DNA of 39,624 nt from RI-92 sp037384645 (GCA_037384645.1 JARRNT010000010.1:1-39624), one strand, 5' to 3'; shown: positions 15,787 to 24,496, numbered from the stretch's first letter. Notes: a model not told the origin generated them from the sequence alone. Program-made: numbers and translations.

Positions 15787-16236
15787 TTACGCGTTTGCGA
15801 CCTGTGGTGTGGCTTTCGGCGCCGCAGGCACCAACCCATAGCGACTCATCACGGCCAGGAGTTTTTCCCGGTCCGGCGGCCCGCCAGAGTTGGCTACTTC
15901 GCCAACATCGCGGAAAAACTGGGCCCCGATATCCGGTGTCAGCATCACCAGCGCGCGCACCGTCTCAGTGCCCGGATTACTGAATGCATGCACGGCACCG
16001 CGTGGTGTCGACATCCAGTCTCCCGGCTGCAGGTCGCGGGTTTCCTCATTGACGGTATAGCGAAGCACACCCTCCAGCACATACACGCACTCCTCATTAT
16101 GGGAATGACTGTGTGGTGGGGGCACGTGGGCATTGGCCGGGATGCTCATTTCGAACAGGCCCAGGCCACCCTGACTGGCCCCGTCCACCAAATAATGTAT
16201 CTCCAGTTGACCAACCTTAATAATCTGCTGGCTCAT
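15787..16236 (-). CDS. Single-domain cupin protein
   Basis: The 149-residue protein is one cupin barrel. The first motif is visible as PPPHSHSHNEECVYVLEG (histidines and glutamate for metal) and the second as PGDWMSTPRGAVHAFSNPG with its conserved H. A short A/P-rich tail follows. Such proteins are small dioxygenases, isomerases or metal-dependent sensors; the substrate is unknown. GAGGAAAA precedes the ATG. It is divergent from a LysR regulator with a LysR-type box between them, so it is probably regulated by that protein. Confidence 0.88.
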   Translation of the reverse strand: MSQQIIKVGQLEIHYLVDGASQGGLGLFEMSIPANAHVPPPHSHSHNEECVYVLEGVLRYTVNEETRDLQPGDWMSTPRGAVHAFSNPGTETVRALVMLTPDIGAQFFRDVGEVANSGGPPDREKLLAVMSRYGLVPAAPKATPQVANA

Positions 16237-16276
16237 GGCATTTTCCTCGTTGCGGTGTTGAGGACAAATCTAGACC

Positions 16277-16292
16277 ATTGCAGATTAGCAAT
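16277..16292. promoter_or_regulatory. Probable LysR-type operator
   Basis: ATTGC (16277-16281) and GCAAT (16288-16292) form an inverted repeat with six bases between, which fits the T-N11-A rule for LysR-family boxes. It lies in the 98-bp gap between the divergent cupin and lysR-type genes, about 40 bases from each start. Confidence 0.55.
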
Positions 16293-16334
16293 AAATAGTG
16301 TTTACTGTAATTAATTGTTGCAAAATAATGACTA

Positions 16335-17249
16335 ATGAAAGATCGGCTAAACGGGATGCGCGTCTTCGCCCAGGTGGTAGAAGCCAGGAGCTTTGTCGCC
16401 GCCGCGGACAAACTCGGCATGTCGAAATCGCTGGTCAGCCGGCACGTGAGTGCATTGGAGGCATCGTTGGCGGTGAAGCTGCTCAACCGTTCCACCCGCC
16501 GGCTCAGTCTGACCGAGGCAGGTGCCCTGTTCTATGAACACTGCGCCCGGATCGTGCAGGAAGCAGAGCTCGCTGAACGTCGTCTGAGCGAAACCCAGGC
16601 TGAACCGGCCGGCCTGGTGAAAGTGACGGCGACGCCGGCATTCGCCGTCCGACATGTGTTGCCCGCCCTCCCGGAGTTTTATCAACAGTACCCCAGGATC
16701 CGGGTGCAACTCTCGTGTAACAATCGCCTGCTTGAGCTGGGTGAGGCGGGATTCGACCTGGGGATCCGTGTATCAGCCAGCCCGGAACCGAACCTGGTGG
16801 CACGTAAACTTGCCAGCAACCGGGCCGTGCTCTGCGCCACCCCGGCCTATCTCCGCCAGCATGGCACGCCGCGTCGGCCCGAGGATCTGCAGAAACACGA
16901 GTGCGTGCTGTTTTCCCCGCTAACGTCCAGGGGGGTGTGGACGTTTCGGCGCGATAAAAAGAAAGTCACTGCCCCTGTTGCCGGCAGCTTTGAAACCGAT
17001 GACATGGATGCCGTGCATGCGGCAGTGATCGGCGGCATGGGCATCGGCATCCTGCCGACCTACATGGTGAACGACGCCTTGCGGCAAGGACAACTGCTCC
17101 CGCTGTTGCGCAAGTACCAGGTTATGCCCGAGAGCGCGATCTACCTGGTCTATTTGCCCAACCGCACCATGTCATCACGCATGCGTGCCTTGATCGATTT
17201 TCTCGTCGAGCGCTTCGGCCCTGTCCCACCATGGGAGACGGGCTGGTAA
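16335..17249 (+). CDS. LysR-family transcriptional regulator
   Basis: The 304-residue regulator has an N-terminal winged helix-turn-helix (residues 1-60; ARSFVAAADKLGMSKSLVSR is the HTH, with the LLNRSTRRLSLTEAG wing) and a periplasmic-binding-like effector domain (about 90-300). The sequence resembles the CrgA/PecT-like branch of the family (MRVFAQVVEARSFVAAAD; GRxS-like ending). It probably controls the divergent cupin gene and itself through the box at 16277-16292. No clear Shine-Dalgarno is visible at the ATG. The effector is unknown. Confidence 0.92.
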   Translation: MKDRLNGMRVFAQVVEARSFVAAADKLGMSKSLVSRHVSALEASLAVKLLNRSTRRLSLTEAGALFYEHCARIVQEAELAERRLSETQAEPAGLVKVTATPAFAVRHVLPALPEFYQQYPRIRVQLSCNNRLLELGEAGFDLGIRVSASPEPNLVARKLASNRAVLCATPAYLRQHGTPRRPEDLQKHECVLFSPLTSRGVWTFRRDKKKVTAPVAGSFETDDMDAVHAAVIGGMGIGILPTYMVNDALRQGQLLPLLRKYQVMPESAIYLVYLPNRTMSSRMRALIDFLVERFGPVPPWETGW

Positions 17250-17317
17250 AAGGTATCAGAATTGATGGATTGTCGTGTCAGAAAAAAGCTAGAAGCACGA
17301 CAGTGGTTGATATTTAT

Positions 17318-17430
17318 TCCCTCCGTCCCCTTTGACACCCACTGGAGTCAACCCGAAGGGCTCTAGGTGCGATCAGAACCCAAAGGGTTCAGGAAGTACT
17401 TGATGAAGCCGAAGGGTTCTAAGTGCACTC
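17318..17430 (+). repeat. Half hairpin element plus a 56-bp palindromic unit
   Basis: TTATTCCCTCCGTCCCC at about 17318-17334 is a half copy of the hairpin family. It is followed by a unit of the double-hairpin repeat: CAGAACCCAAAGGGTTCAGG, the linker AAGTACTTGATGAA and GCCGAAGGGTTCTAAGTGC, at about 17374-17426. The unit is inverted relative to the copies at 1751-1869. Confidence 0.7.
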
Positions 17431-17490
17431 TTACCCGGTTTTTTTACTGGCAACTACACATGGCCTTGCCAAGTTAGCTAGTATTTACTT

Positions 17491-18660
17491 ATGGAAAACC
17501 CATCGATATTTTTTACCATTTTTTTGATTTTCAGCGGCGCCGCGATCGTGGCGACCGTGGCGCTGTTCGCCCGCCAGGCGCTGATCGTTGCCTATATCCT
17601 GTTAGGACTCATCCTGGGTCCGTCACTGCTAGGTTGGGTGAACAACGCGGCAGTACTCCAGAAATTTTCTGACATCGGCATTGTGTTTCTGTTATTCCTG
17701 CTTGGCCTGAACCTGCACCCGCAGAAGCTGATTGCCTTGTTGCGCGAAGCGACCGTGGTCACCCTGGTGAGCTCTTTTATATTCGCAGCTTTGGGTACGC
17801 TAATTGCGTTTGCCTTTGGTTTTTCTGGAAAGGAATCGTTTATTATCGGTTCGACCTTGATGTTCTCGAGCACGATTATTGCTTTGAAACTGACACCGAC
17901 TACCGAGTTGCATCATCGTCATGCCGGCGAAATCATCATCAGTATCCTGTTGTTGCAGGATTTTATCGCGATTATTTTATTGATCATCCTGCAGGCCAGT
18001 GGTGGCACACATACACTGACCAGGGACCTCGGTATGCTGGTCGTGGCCTTGATAGGTTTCTCGCTATTTGCCTATCTCATGGAGCGTTTTATACTGATTC
18101 CACTCATTCGCCGTTTCGACAAAATCCAGGAATACATTTTTTTGTTAGCCATCGGTTGGTGTCTGGGTATGGCGGAACTGGCCAGTTACGTGGGCTTGAG
18201 CCATGAAATCGGGGCCTTTATCGCCGGCGTGGCCATCGCGACGCATCAGATTTCCCTGTTTATTGCCGAGAGCCTGAAACCCTTGCGCGATTTCTTTTTG
18301 ATTATCTTTTTCTTCGCGATTGGGGCGGGCATCGATCTTAGTCAGCTAGCCAACGTGATTTTGCCGGGGCTGGTATTGGCCATGGCAATATTGATCGGTA
18401 AACCACTGGTGTTCAGCTGGTTATTGAAATACGAAGGCGAGAGCAAAAAACAATCCATGGAGATCGGATTTCGACTTGGCCAGGGCAGTGAGTTCTCTTT
18501 CCTGATCATGGTGCTGGCACTGCGATTAAATTTGATCGGTTCTGAAGCCAGTGCACTAATTCAGCTGGCCACGCTGATCACGTTTATTATTTCGACGTAC
18601 TTTGTGGTGTTTAAATATCCGACTCCGATCGCTGTCTCGGATAAGTTGCGTCGGAGTTGA
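17491..18660 (+). CDS. CPA2-family cation/proton antiporter
   Basis: The 389-residue inner-membrane protein consists of about 12 hydrophobic helices of the Na+/H+ exchanger (Kef/CPA2) fold. The family pattern is visible in LGLILGPSLLGWV, FLLFLLGLNLHPQKL, GLSHEIGAFIAGVAIA and LGQGSEFSF. It would exchange K+ or Na+ for protons. Unlike KefB and KefC it ends after the membrane module, with no RCK (TrkA-N) domain, so it is the short form. No strong Shine-Dalgarno is seen. It stands alone. Confidence 0.92.
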   Translation: MENPSIFFTIFLIFSGAAIVATVALFARQALIVAYILLGLILGPSLLGWVNNAAVLQKFSDIGIVFLLFLLGLNLHPQKLIALLREATVVTLVSSFIFAALGTLIAFAFGFSGKESFIIGSTLMFSSTIIALKLTPTTELHHRHAGEIIISILLLQDFIAIILLIILQASGGTHTLTRDLGMLVVALIGFSLFAYLMERFILIPLIRRFDKIQEYIFLLAIGWCLGMAELASYVGLSHEIGAFIAGVAIATHQISLFIAESLKPLRDFFLIIFFFAIGAGIDLSQLANVILPGLVLAMAILIGKPLVFSWLLKYEGESKKQSMEIGFRLGQGSEFSFLIMVLALRLNLIGSEASALIQLATLITFIISTYFVVFKYPTPIAVSDKLRRS

Positions 18661-19058
18661 CTGCTAACAGGTAGCATCTATATGTAGCCGCAGGACACTT
18701 ACCGCTGCTTTCTTACCAGAAACTGGAAGTAAACTGGGACACAGAGTGTTGTAAATCCCGTGTCCGAGAGCAATTATAACCCTTCGGTTTTATCGGGTAC
18801 TTCCTACCCTACGCTTCAGCCGCTTCAAACATCCCCAGAACTCGCCCTGCTCGTTCCGGCCAGTTTATTTCTGATATTAGAGATTATTGCCATCTGACCT
18901 GGTTTATTGTTATTGAATCACTCAGGAGCTTTTTACTCTGTCCCTATATCTCTCAGTGTCGACTATGCATTTGACAAGCGACCCCTTAACGCTGTTACTC
19001 TTGACCGAATAATACAGAATCACCCCATTTTATCATTTCAAGCGACAGGTCTGAACTT
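18661..19058. other. Spacer with degenerate repeats
   Basis: No gene is visible. A degenerate unit of the double-hairpin repeat (ACCCTTCGGTTTTATCGGGT, then ACTTCCTACCC) lies at about 18780-18815, and a TTTTTACTCTGTCCC motif at about 18930-18944. Confidence 0.5.
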
Positions 19059-19757
19059 ATGATTAATTTTCAAGGATATACCCATAAATCCACGGTCGGC
19101 ACGCTGCTGCGCGGCCTGACCCTGACCGCCCTAGCTGCCACGCTGGGCGTAGCGTTGCCCGCTCTGGCCGCCAACAAGGGTGCAGCCCATGCGCCCATGG
19201 CGGATTCGCACGCGGCCTCGCCGCGCAGCAAGATGTCACCCGCGCAAAAAAAGCAATTCGAGGCCTTCCAGAAGGCACGCAGCGAGATGATGCAGGCGCG
19301 CGGGCGGCTCAGCAAAATACAGAAAGCGGCGTTTAAGGCCCATCCTGAGCTGTTGAAGCAACAGAAGAGCTTTGGGGATCTGCTCTCCAAAACCATGAAA
19401 AAGAACGGCTATGATTCCAGGAAGGAAATTGCAGAGCTGAAGTCACTGCGTTCCAGGCTGCAGGACAAAAAGACGCCGCAGACCAAAAAGCAAAAGCTCG
19501 CCCACCAGTTCCAGGCCAAAGTGATCAAGCTGAACAAGGCGCGGGGCAAGGCGCTACAGGACAAGAAAGTCCGGAAAGCGCAACAGTCGCTTCAAAATGC
19601 CGTCATTAGCGCGATGAGAAAGCAGGATCCGGACACCAATAAGCTCATTGCAATGCTCCAGAGCAAGCAACAGGAACTGCTGAAGATCCGTCAGGCGCTC
19701 CTTAAGCAGATGCAGCAGAGCAAAAACAAGGAGCACGCTGCGGCCAAGACCAAGTAG
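19059..19757 (+). CDS. Secreted lysine-rich helical protein
   Basis: The 232-residue protein starts with an N-terminal signal peptide (hydrophobic core LTLTALAATLGVALPALAA, cleavage near residue 38). The mature part is very basic and rich in K, Q, A and L, with heptad-like spacing, and predicts a long alpha-helical or coiled-coil structure with almost no aromatic residues. I recognise no family. Length and charge suggest a periplasmic chaperone-like, Spy/CpxP-type or cell-wall-binding role, but no LTxxQ motif is seen. It stands alone. Confidence 0.75.
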   Translation: MINFQGYTHKSTVGTLLRGLTLTALAATLGVALPALAANKGAAHAPMADSHAASPRSKMSPAQKKQFEAFQKARSEMMQARGRLSKIQKAAFKAHPELLKQQKSFGDLLSKTMKKNGYDSRKEIAELKSLRSRLQDKKTPQTKKQKLAHQFQAKVIKLNKARGKALQDKKVRKAQQSLQNAVISAMRKQDPDTNKLIAMLQSKQQELLKIRQALLKQMQQSKNKEHAAAKTK

Positions 19758-19809
19758 CACGGGCCGACACCCGGATCGCTCTACTCCTCAAGAGTGGCGA
19801 CACCTGAAT

Positions 19810-19864
19810 GGGGACGGAGAGAATTATTCTTAACCTGCGGTTAAATTAATGTCCCTCCGTCCCC
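19810..19864. terminator. Long imperfect hairpin of the GGAGGGAATA family
   Basis: GGGGACGGAG, GAATTATTCTTAA and their complements TTAAATTAAT and CCCTCCGTCCCC form an imperfect stem of about 24 bp around CCTGCGG. It lies downstream of the lysine-rich gene and upstream (by strand) of the disturbed 20-22 kb segment. Confidence 0.65.
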
Positions 19865-19998
19865 TTCTACTATACTCTGTCCCGCCTTTTACTTGCCCAG
19901 TGCATTCGCCCCAATAATCTGGCTCAATGCGCCGGTCTAGTAAACAGGCACCAGTTGATAGCCCTGGGCCTGATAACCAATGGCGGGTAGCCATTAGT
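19850..19998. repeat. Direct repeat, left copy (dsrE-like gene 3' end plus flank)
   Basis: About 150 bases match 21943-22092 with few changes and small gaps; both include CCCTCCG-CCCC, TACTATACTCTGTCCCG, CTTTTAC-GGCCCAG and GATAGCCCTG-GCCTGATAACC. The right copy is the 3' end of the intact DsrE-like gene and its downstream flank. Confidence 0.85.
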
Positions 19999-19999
19999 C
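19937..19999 (-). pseudogene. Remnant of a second DsrE-like gene (3' end only)
   Basis: On the minus strand this encodes IGYQAQGYQLVPVY followed by a stop, identical to the last 14 residues of the intact DsrE-like protein ending at 22021. Upstream homology extends only to an AATGGCT block and then stops near 19999, where the beta-propeller-like gene ends. The rest of the gene copy is missing. Confidence 0.85.
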
Positions 20000-20899
20000 T
20001 CATTTTAATTTATAGCTTCCAGTTAGTTTTTCGTCATCGACGAATAACAAGTCATTTACCTGCCCGGCACCCGGTAGTGAAACCGAACCCAGCTTCTCAA
20101 ATGTAACGCTGTCATATTTGTTTAGAGCCCCTGATAGCTCGGAACTATGCCGCTTATTTCTTTCAGCCTTTTTACTTTCCCCAATCCAAAGAGTGCTGCC
20201 AATACTGGCGAGACCGCGAACCCAGCCGCCACCAACGACGCAATCGGTATTTTTGACAGCGTTAAAAACGACACCATCGTGCGATGCACTCACAAGGTAA
20301 TCATCATTAAATGGTAAAATATCGTGTGTATGTTCTCGGTTCGGTAATTCGATAATTTCACCGATCATGTCACCCCTCTGTGCCTTTTTTGAATAATCCA
20401 GCCGGTCCAGCTTGATTTTCAATATTTGTGCTTCTTTGTGTCCACGGTTATTCAATCCAATCAGCAAACAATCCTTTTCGATTGATAATGCATTAACATG
20501 ATTTATATCTTTTCGCTCACTACCTATATCAATATTGGATATAGTTCTACCTTTTTTTATGTCGTAGACAACAATTCGATTACGGCTCGTGTCGGTAAGA
20601 TAGACAAACGGGCCCGCAGTTGCTATCTGGTGCACATCGTGAAGATTTTTTACTTTCCCTATTAGAGAAAATGAAAGCAAATGGTCATTTGTAACAGCAT
20701 ACAGATTGCAAGAAGTACTTTTCTTTTTAAAAGGGAATAGCCATGGTCGGTTACGCGACACAAAAATCGGCTTGCCGAGAAAATCGCTCCAACAGATTCC
20801 AAAAATTTCCAGTGAATGGGGGATAGATAATTTCCCTACTATTTTGTCATCTTCGGTATCTACAACATAAACACCGTTACTGGTAGCAATAAAAATCAT
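20000..20899 (-). CDS. Predicted beta-propeller-like protein, low GC
   Basis: The 299-residue protein has repeating short strands typical of a WD/NHL-like or TIGR03032-type propeller (for example NGVYVVDTEDDKIVG; VYLTDTSRNRIVVYDIKKG; HDGVVFNAVKNTD; GSTLWIGESKKAER). I cannot assign it to a named family with confidence. The segment is clearly more AT-rich than its neighbours, which suggests acquisition by transfer. Its 3' end abuts a truncated DsrE-like gene remnant, and an IS91-like fragment lies upstream. The ATG at 20899 has a weak AGG nearby. There is no signal peptide, so it is probably cytoplasmic. Confidence 0.7.
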   Translation of the reverse strand: MIFIATSNGVYVVDTEDDKIVGKLSIPHSLEIFGICWSDFLGKPIFVSRNRPWLFPFKKKSTSCNLYAVTNDHLLSFSLIGKVKNLHDVHQIATAGPFVYLTDTSRNRIVVYDIKKGRTISNIDIGSERKDINHVNALSIEKDCLLIGLNNRGHKEAQILKIKLDRLDYSKKAQRGDMIGEIIELPNREHTHDILPFNDDYLVSASHDGVVFNAVKNTDCVVGGGWVRGLASIGSTLWIGESKKAERNKRHSSELSGALNKYDSVTFEKLGSVSLPGAGQVNDLLFVDDEKLTGSYKLK

Positions 20900-21059
20900 T
20901 TTTAAGGCCTAGTATTCTTTTAAGTGATGCGATATGTTGGCTGAAATACCTATTCTCATCGAAGCACGCTTTGACACTTTCTTCGCCGATAGATGCATGT
21001 TGATACCGATACATCTCATCTCCAAACGACTTCAATAGTTTCGGCAAGAAACCTGACAT
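20877..21059 (-). CDS. Small 60-residue protein or fragment upstream of the propeller gene
   Basis: The frame encodes a 60-residue protein (MSGFLPKLLKSFGDEMYRYQ at its start) overlapping the propeller gene by 23 bases in another frame. Overlap and matching AT-rich composition suggest an operon remnant; the product looks like the C-terminal end of a larger enzyme rather than a complete small protein. I recognise no motif. Confidence 0.35.
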   Translation of the reverse strand: MSGFLPKLLKSFGDEMYRYQHASIGEESVKACFDENRYFSQHIASLKRILGLKNDFYCYQ

Positions 21060-21230
21060 TGACTGGTTAAAAATAGATCAATTTTACCATCTACAATAAT
21101 TTCGCTAATGCCTCATGCACGAAACAAGCATGGGTAGTATAAACTCCTATTTTGACTGAAGACCAGTCCACCAGGCTGAATCCAACACAGCATTCCCCTT
21201 CCACAACCTTGATGGTGACCCTGGTTAAGG

Positions 21231-21509
21231 TCATATGATCCAAATAACTAACCGATTCTGGTGCATTACCGTACTGCCAGGCACTCGAACCATACACCAC
21301 CCTTGCCCTTTATTTAAAACAACATCCTCATCAGTTAAATGAAATGCCCCTGGCCGAATGACACGACTTTCCTGCAAATGAACAGCGTTGGGTTGTGCTT
21401 CCTTGCCCTTCAGATGTTCGAGGGACTTCTTAATAACAATCAGGGCTTCGATGCTGACGATGACTTTTACGGAACCGCCGAATTGATAAAGGGGGATACA
21501 TGCCGGAGT
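21231..21509 (-). pseudogene. Fragment resembling the C-terminus of an IS91-type transposase
   Basis: Reading the minus strand from 21509, right after an in-frame TAA, gives GGSVKVIVSIEALIVIKKSL followed by EHLKGKEAQ and a QESR tail. This resembles the end of IS91-type transposases, where a cysteine-rich knuckle is followed by MKVIA-IED-VIKKIL-HL and a short ESR/ARGPP tail. There is no start codon and no upstream transposase domain, so it is a remnant. Homology fades after about residue 50 of the frame. A start-bearing frame on the same strand at 21300-21091 overlaps it and is judged spurious. Confidence 0.45.
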
Positions 21510-21942
21510 GTTTTATTTTACCCGGCATCGACTACTACACTTGAACGTCCTCTTTGTATCTGACCTACTGCTCGAACCGAGGCTATATCAATCTAGTCCT
21601 CGTAAGAACACTAGTTATATAGTTCTGGCGTTCACCTGATCACGGCAGCAACCGAACTCACCAGCGAACAGATATAATTGACTATCACACAGTAAGCATG
21701 AAGGCTGACATGTTAAAGTCGCAGATCTTGTCTTAATACAGCGAGGGAAATCTTATTGGCGTCATCACAGAAAAGACAGGCTTTACTATATTTATCGCAC
21801 TCAACAATATAGGCTGAAATCCCAGTCAAATACAACCTTTGCTTGCGTGGTATAACACACTATTTGTGTAAAGTTCGAATTATAGAACTCCACATCCTGC
21901 AGAAGAATAAGCTAAAACAAAACAGTTCAGGTGGTCAAAAAT
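21510..21942. other. AT-rich spacer, no gene seen
   Basis: No supported gene or named motif is visible between the transposase-like fragment and the right direct repeat. Composition matches the AT-rich propeller segment, so it is probably part of the same foreign stretch. Confidence 0.5.
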
Positions 21943-22092
21943 AATCCCTCCGCCCCCTTTTACTATACTCTGTCCCGGCTTTTACTGGCCCAGCACATTC
22001 GCTCCAATAAGCTGGCTGGTTCAGTAAACCGGCACTAGCTGATAGCCCTGCGCCTGATAACCTATGGCCTCGATAAAGCCATTGCCCACTGC
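21943..22092. repeat. Direct repeat, right copy (overlaps the intact DsrE-like gene end)
   Basis: This is the partner of 19850-19998. It starts with CCCTCCGCCCCC and TACTATACTCTGTCCCGG and runs into the last ~20 codons of the intact gene. Together the two copies bracket about 1.94 kb. Confidence 0.85.
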
Positions 22093-22521
22093 GTGGACAT
22101 CCGTGATCAGGTCCTTCGGCTGAACATCCATACCTTTCATCGCCACACCGCAGGCCTCGGTGCGAATATGCATCTTGGCCAGCTTGTGCACTTCGGCATG
22201 TATACCGGCAACCGCGCGCTCATCCATGTAGCCGATGCCGCGGCGGTCCCTGGTCAGAAAGGCCACAGCCGGACCGATAACCACCACCACGATGTGTGGT
22301 TTGACTCCCTGATCGCGCATGCCCTTGTCCGTCTTCGCGACGGTCTTCAATATATGTGCAACGTGCCCGGGATTGTTGACATCAATCATGAAAACGGCCC
22401 TGGCCTCTTTCAAACCCTTCAGGGCCTCCGTGTCTTTCAGCCTGGCCGCGCTCGCCGTCGAGGCAAACAGCCAACAAAGCAACAAAACGGGAGTAATATA
22501 AGCAGATTTTTTTGTTTTCAT
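22021..22521 (-). CDS. Secreted DsrE-fold family protein
   Basis: The 166-residue protein has a signal peptide (MKTKKSAYITPVLLLCWLFA, then STASA) and a DsrE/YchN-like alpha/beta domain (AVFMIDVNNPGHVAHIL; HIVVVVIGPAVAFLTRD; ACGVAMKGMDV). The conserved cysteine sits in EACGVAMKGM, a position used for sulfur transfer in DsrE/DsrH relatives. An exported version could bind sulfur compounds or metals in the periplasm, but no sulfur-oxidation genes are adjacent. AGGAGAAG directly before the ATG at 22521 fixes the start. A partial duplicate of its 3' end lies 2.1 kb downstream on the same strand. Confidence 0.82.
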   Translation of the reverse strand: MKTKKSAYITPVLLLCWLFASTASAARLKDTEALKGLKEARAVFMIDVNNPGHVAHILKTVAKTDKGMRDQGVKPHIVVVVIGPAVAFLTRDRRGIGYMDERAVAGIHAEVHKLAKMHIRTEACGVAMKGMDVQPKDLITDVHAVGNGFIEAIGYQAQGYQLVPVY

Positions 22522-22639
22522 TATCTTCTCCTGTATCCATCGGTGTGATTCGGCAGTGATAACAATGAAGTATGCCATTGCCAGCGTATGAGACTGAGAC
22601 CGCAATTCGAGGAGGAAATTCGACGTGGGCGATTACTCG

Positions 22640-22712
22640 TTACGCGAAGCTCAGGAAGTGCCTGATGAACTAGCAAAGGTAGTTCTGGGTAAACCCGTAA
22701 GATTCTAAGTTT
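22640..22712 (+). repeat. Degenerate 56-bp palindromic repeat
   Basis: GAAGCTCAGGAAGTGCCTGATGAACTAGC, then AAAGGTAGTTCTGGGTAAACCCG and GATTCTAAG, matches the double-hairpin family in the orientation of the 17.37 kb copy. It lies upstream of the DsrE-like gene's start. Confidence 0.6.
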
Positions 22713-22851
22713 GGTCTGTCTCTTATTATTGTCTGCACAAAAAATAACCTGAGTAACTGGATCAGATGTATACCGGTTCCAGTTACTCAGGTTCATGATC
22801 AGACGTCAAATCTGATAGCGGTTTGTCTTAATGATAGATTGTGCTCTGCAA

Positions 22852-23607
22852 TTATTCGCTTAAGATGGTTTCGCGGTAACCATGCCAGGTAGCATAACCC
22901 AGCAACGGGACAATCAATATGAACCCGATCAGCGCGGTGGCAAATCCGACTGCGGTCAGGCCAACGATAACTAATGCCCAGACAGATAACACCCATTTGT
23001 TACGCCACACGGCGTAAATGCTGGTCGTAATAGCAGTCATGGCATCAGCGTCCTGGCCCAGGATCATCGGTAGTGCAAACATACTTACCCAGAAAAGCAC
23101 ATACGCAAAAGCACCGTACACGAATAATGTATCCGAATAGGACAGCGGTACCGTAGCCGTTACGGCAAACGGTTTGGCTGCTGAGAACATACTCTGCACC
23201 ATCGGCGTCACCAGCAGCAAGACCAGGAAGGTCAGGCTAAGTAACATGATCAGCATAAGCACACGACCCATCTGGCGGATCGCATTTGTTCGTTGGTGCA
23301 CGAAACTTGGCTCCTGATTCTCTTCAAGTAGCCGGCTGATATCATACATACCGAACGCAAGAGCAGGCCCAATAATCAATACGCTCACAAGCAGTCCGGC
23401 AAGGAAATAATTCTGTTCATACTGGGAAAATAAGACCAATATCCCGCCAATAGCGGCGAAAATGAAGCCATAGACCAGGCTATGTAAAGGTGCGCGGCGG
23501 TAATCCTGCCAGGCCTTCGCAAGCCATCTAAACGGCGCCTGTATACTAATCTTGCGAGATGATACGTAAAGTGGGGCCCCCTGCTGGAGTGAACCTGCTG
23601 ATTTCAT
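22852..23607 (-). CDS. DUF2189-type integral membrane protein
   Basis: The 251-residue inner-membrane protein has an N-terminal cytoplasmic part of about 45 residues with PFRWLAKAWQDYRRAPLHSL, then about six hydrophobic helices and short loops. The composition and the W-x-D(W/Y)-x-x-xP entry motif match DUF2189, a family of unknown function. AAGGAGT lies seven bases upstream of the ATG at 23607; the longer frame to 23712 lacks a ribosome-binding site. It stands alone between repeat-rich spacers. Confidence 0.82.
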   Translation of the reverse strand: MKSAGSLQQGAPLYVSSRKISIQAPFRWLAKAWQDYRRAPLHSLVYGFIFAAIGGILVLFSQYEQNYFLAGLLVSVLIIGPALAFGMYDISRLLEENQEPSFVHQRTNAIRQMGRVLMLIMLLSLTFLVLLLVTPMVQSMFSAAKPFAVTATVPLSYSDTLFVYGAFAYVLFWVSMFALPMILGQDADAMTAITTSIYAVWRNKWVLSVWALVIVGLTAVGFATALIGFILIVPLLGYATWHGYRETILSE

Positions 23608-23913
23608 GCTAATACTCCTTCGTATTTTTATGTTTATCAATTCTGTTATATCAATCCAGACCATTTCTGCGTGTCTGGTAATCCTGACAAATATACTGCG
23701 TGTTAGTTGCAATTAATTACATCGTCATAACCGTATTTACGATTAGAATTGTGCAATATTCGAACAGAGCGGTATTTAACTATAAACATTTATTATGCAC
23801 GCACAAATTTAACCCCTCACGTTTCAACAGCCTGGTTATGCATATGGTTCCCCCTCACCGGAATTTGATAGTTATATTCTGCACATACCGGATATTGATT
23901 TAGACATGCGAAG

Positions 23914-24133
23914 TGGTAAGACCAGCGGTCGACGACTGCAAGAATGCAGGCGGTAGAGCGCAGCAGGAGCTAGAGCCGAGAAACCGGGCTGGGGCATGAA
24001 CAACCTGATCTCGAGCAGAACTGGTAATCGCAAGTTCAGGATGTAATTACTACGACCGGAGCAAAGTGTAGAAAGTACCCGTTGAACTGACAAAGGCCGT
24101 ACCAGGGTAAACCCGGCGAGTTCAACTGTGGCC
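23914..24133 (+). repeat. Mosaic of two dispersed repeat families
   Basis: GTCGACGACTGCAAGAATGC (23928-23947) and the following GGCGGTAGAG match the inside of the 38016-38132 element in reverse; AGACCAGCGGTCG just before it matches the reverse of 33425-33440. From about 24070, TTGAACTGACAAAGGCCG and GGGTAAACCCGGCGAGTTC belong to the palindromic repeat family. Confidence 0.65.
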
Positions 24134-24152
24134 TGTTACCTGTAATTTCTCG

Positions 24153-24416
24153 TTATTTTAACAGGGGGTGGTCTTTCGGCAGTTGCCTGGAATGCCATAT
24201 GGCCAGCTTGTGGCGCATGGTCTTTTGTGAGACCTGGTCTTCCGGCATGGGCTGTATGAGTTTGTCATGCACCAGGAGTCGGTAAATGTAGAGAATTTTT
24301 TCACTCTGCGAATCCGTTGGTTCAAATACCGCCGCCCCACGTTCCTCTGCATATTTAACCCCGGCTTCAATCGCTAGCTTGACCAACTCTGCTTCATTTT
24401 TCAGTTTTTTTGCCAT
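24153..24416 (-). CDS. Small hypothetical protein
   Basis: The 87-residue protein is soluble, with an N-terminal helix (KLKNEAELVKLAIEAGVKYA) and a C-terminal helix region (HKLAIWHSRQLPKDHPLLK). I recognise no domain. The ATG at 24416 directly follows a GTG in the same frame (24419), so the protein could be one residue longer; the Shine-Dalgarno (GGATAAA) is weak. Codon-like composition and a helical, charged profile favour a real gene. Confidence 0.65.
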   Translation of the reverse strand: MAKKLKNEAELVKLAIEAGVKYAEERGAAVFEPTDSQSEKILYIYRLLVHDKLIQPMPEDQVSQKTMRHKLAIWHSRQLPKDHPLLK

Positions 24417-24496
24417 CACACTTTATCCATATGAATGGGCTATCTTCAGAATCTAAATAGTAACTTGGTCGAATATTAGAAACAATCTGAACTGAA

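Noticed and set aside
15637..16314. Open frame of 225 codons on the plus strand across the UDG end and the cupin gene
   Set aside because: It spans two convergent genes and their terminator hairpin, and its product has no protein-like pattern.
21091..21300. Open frame of 69 codons on the minus strand
   Set aside because: It overlaps the better-supported transposase-like frame and has no ribosome-binding site or motif.
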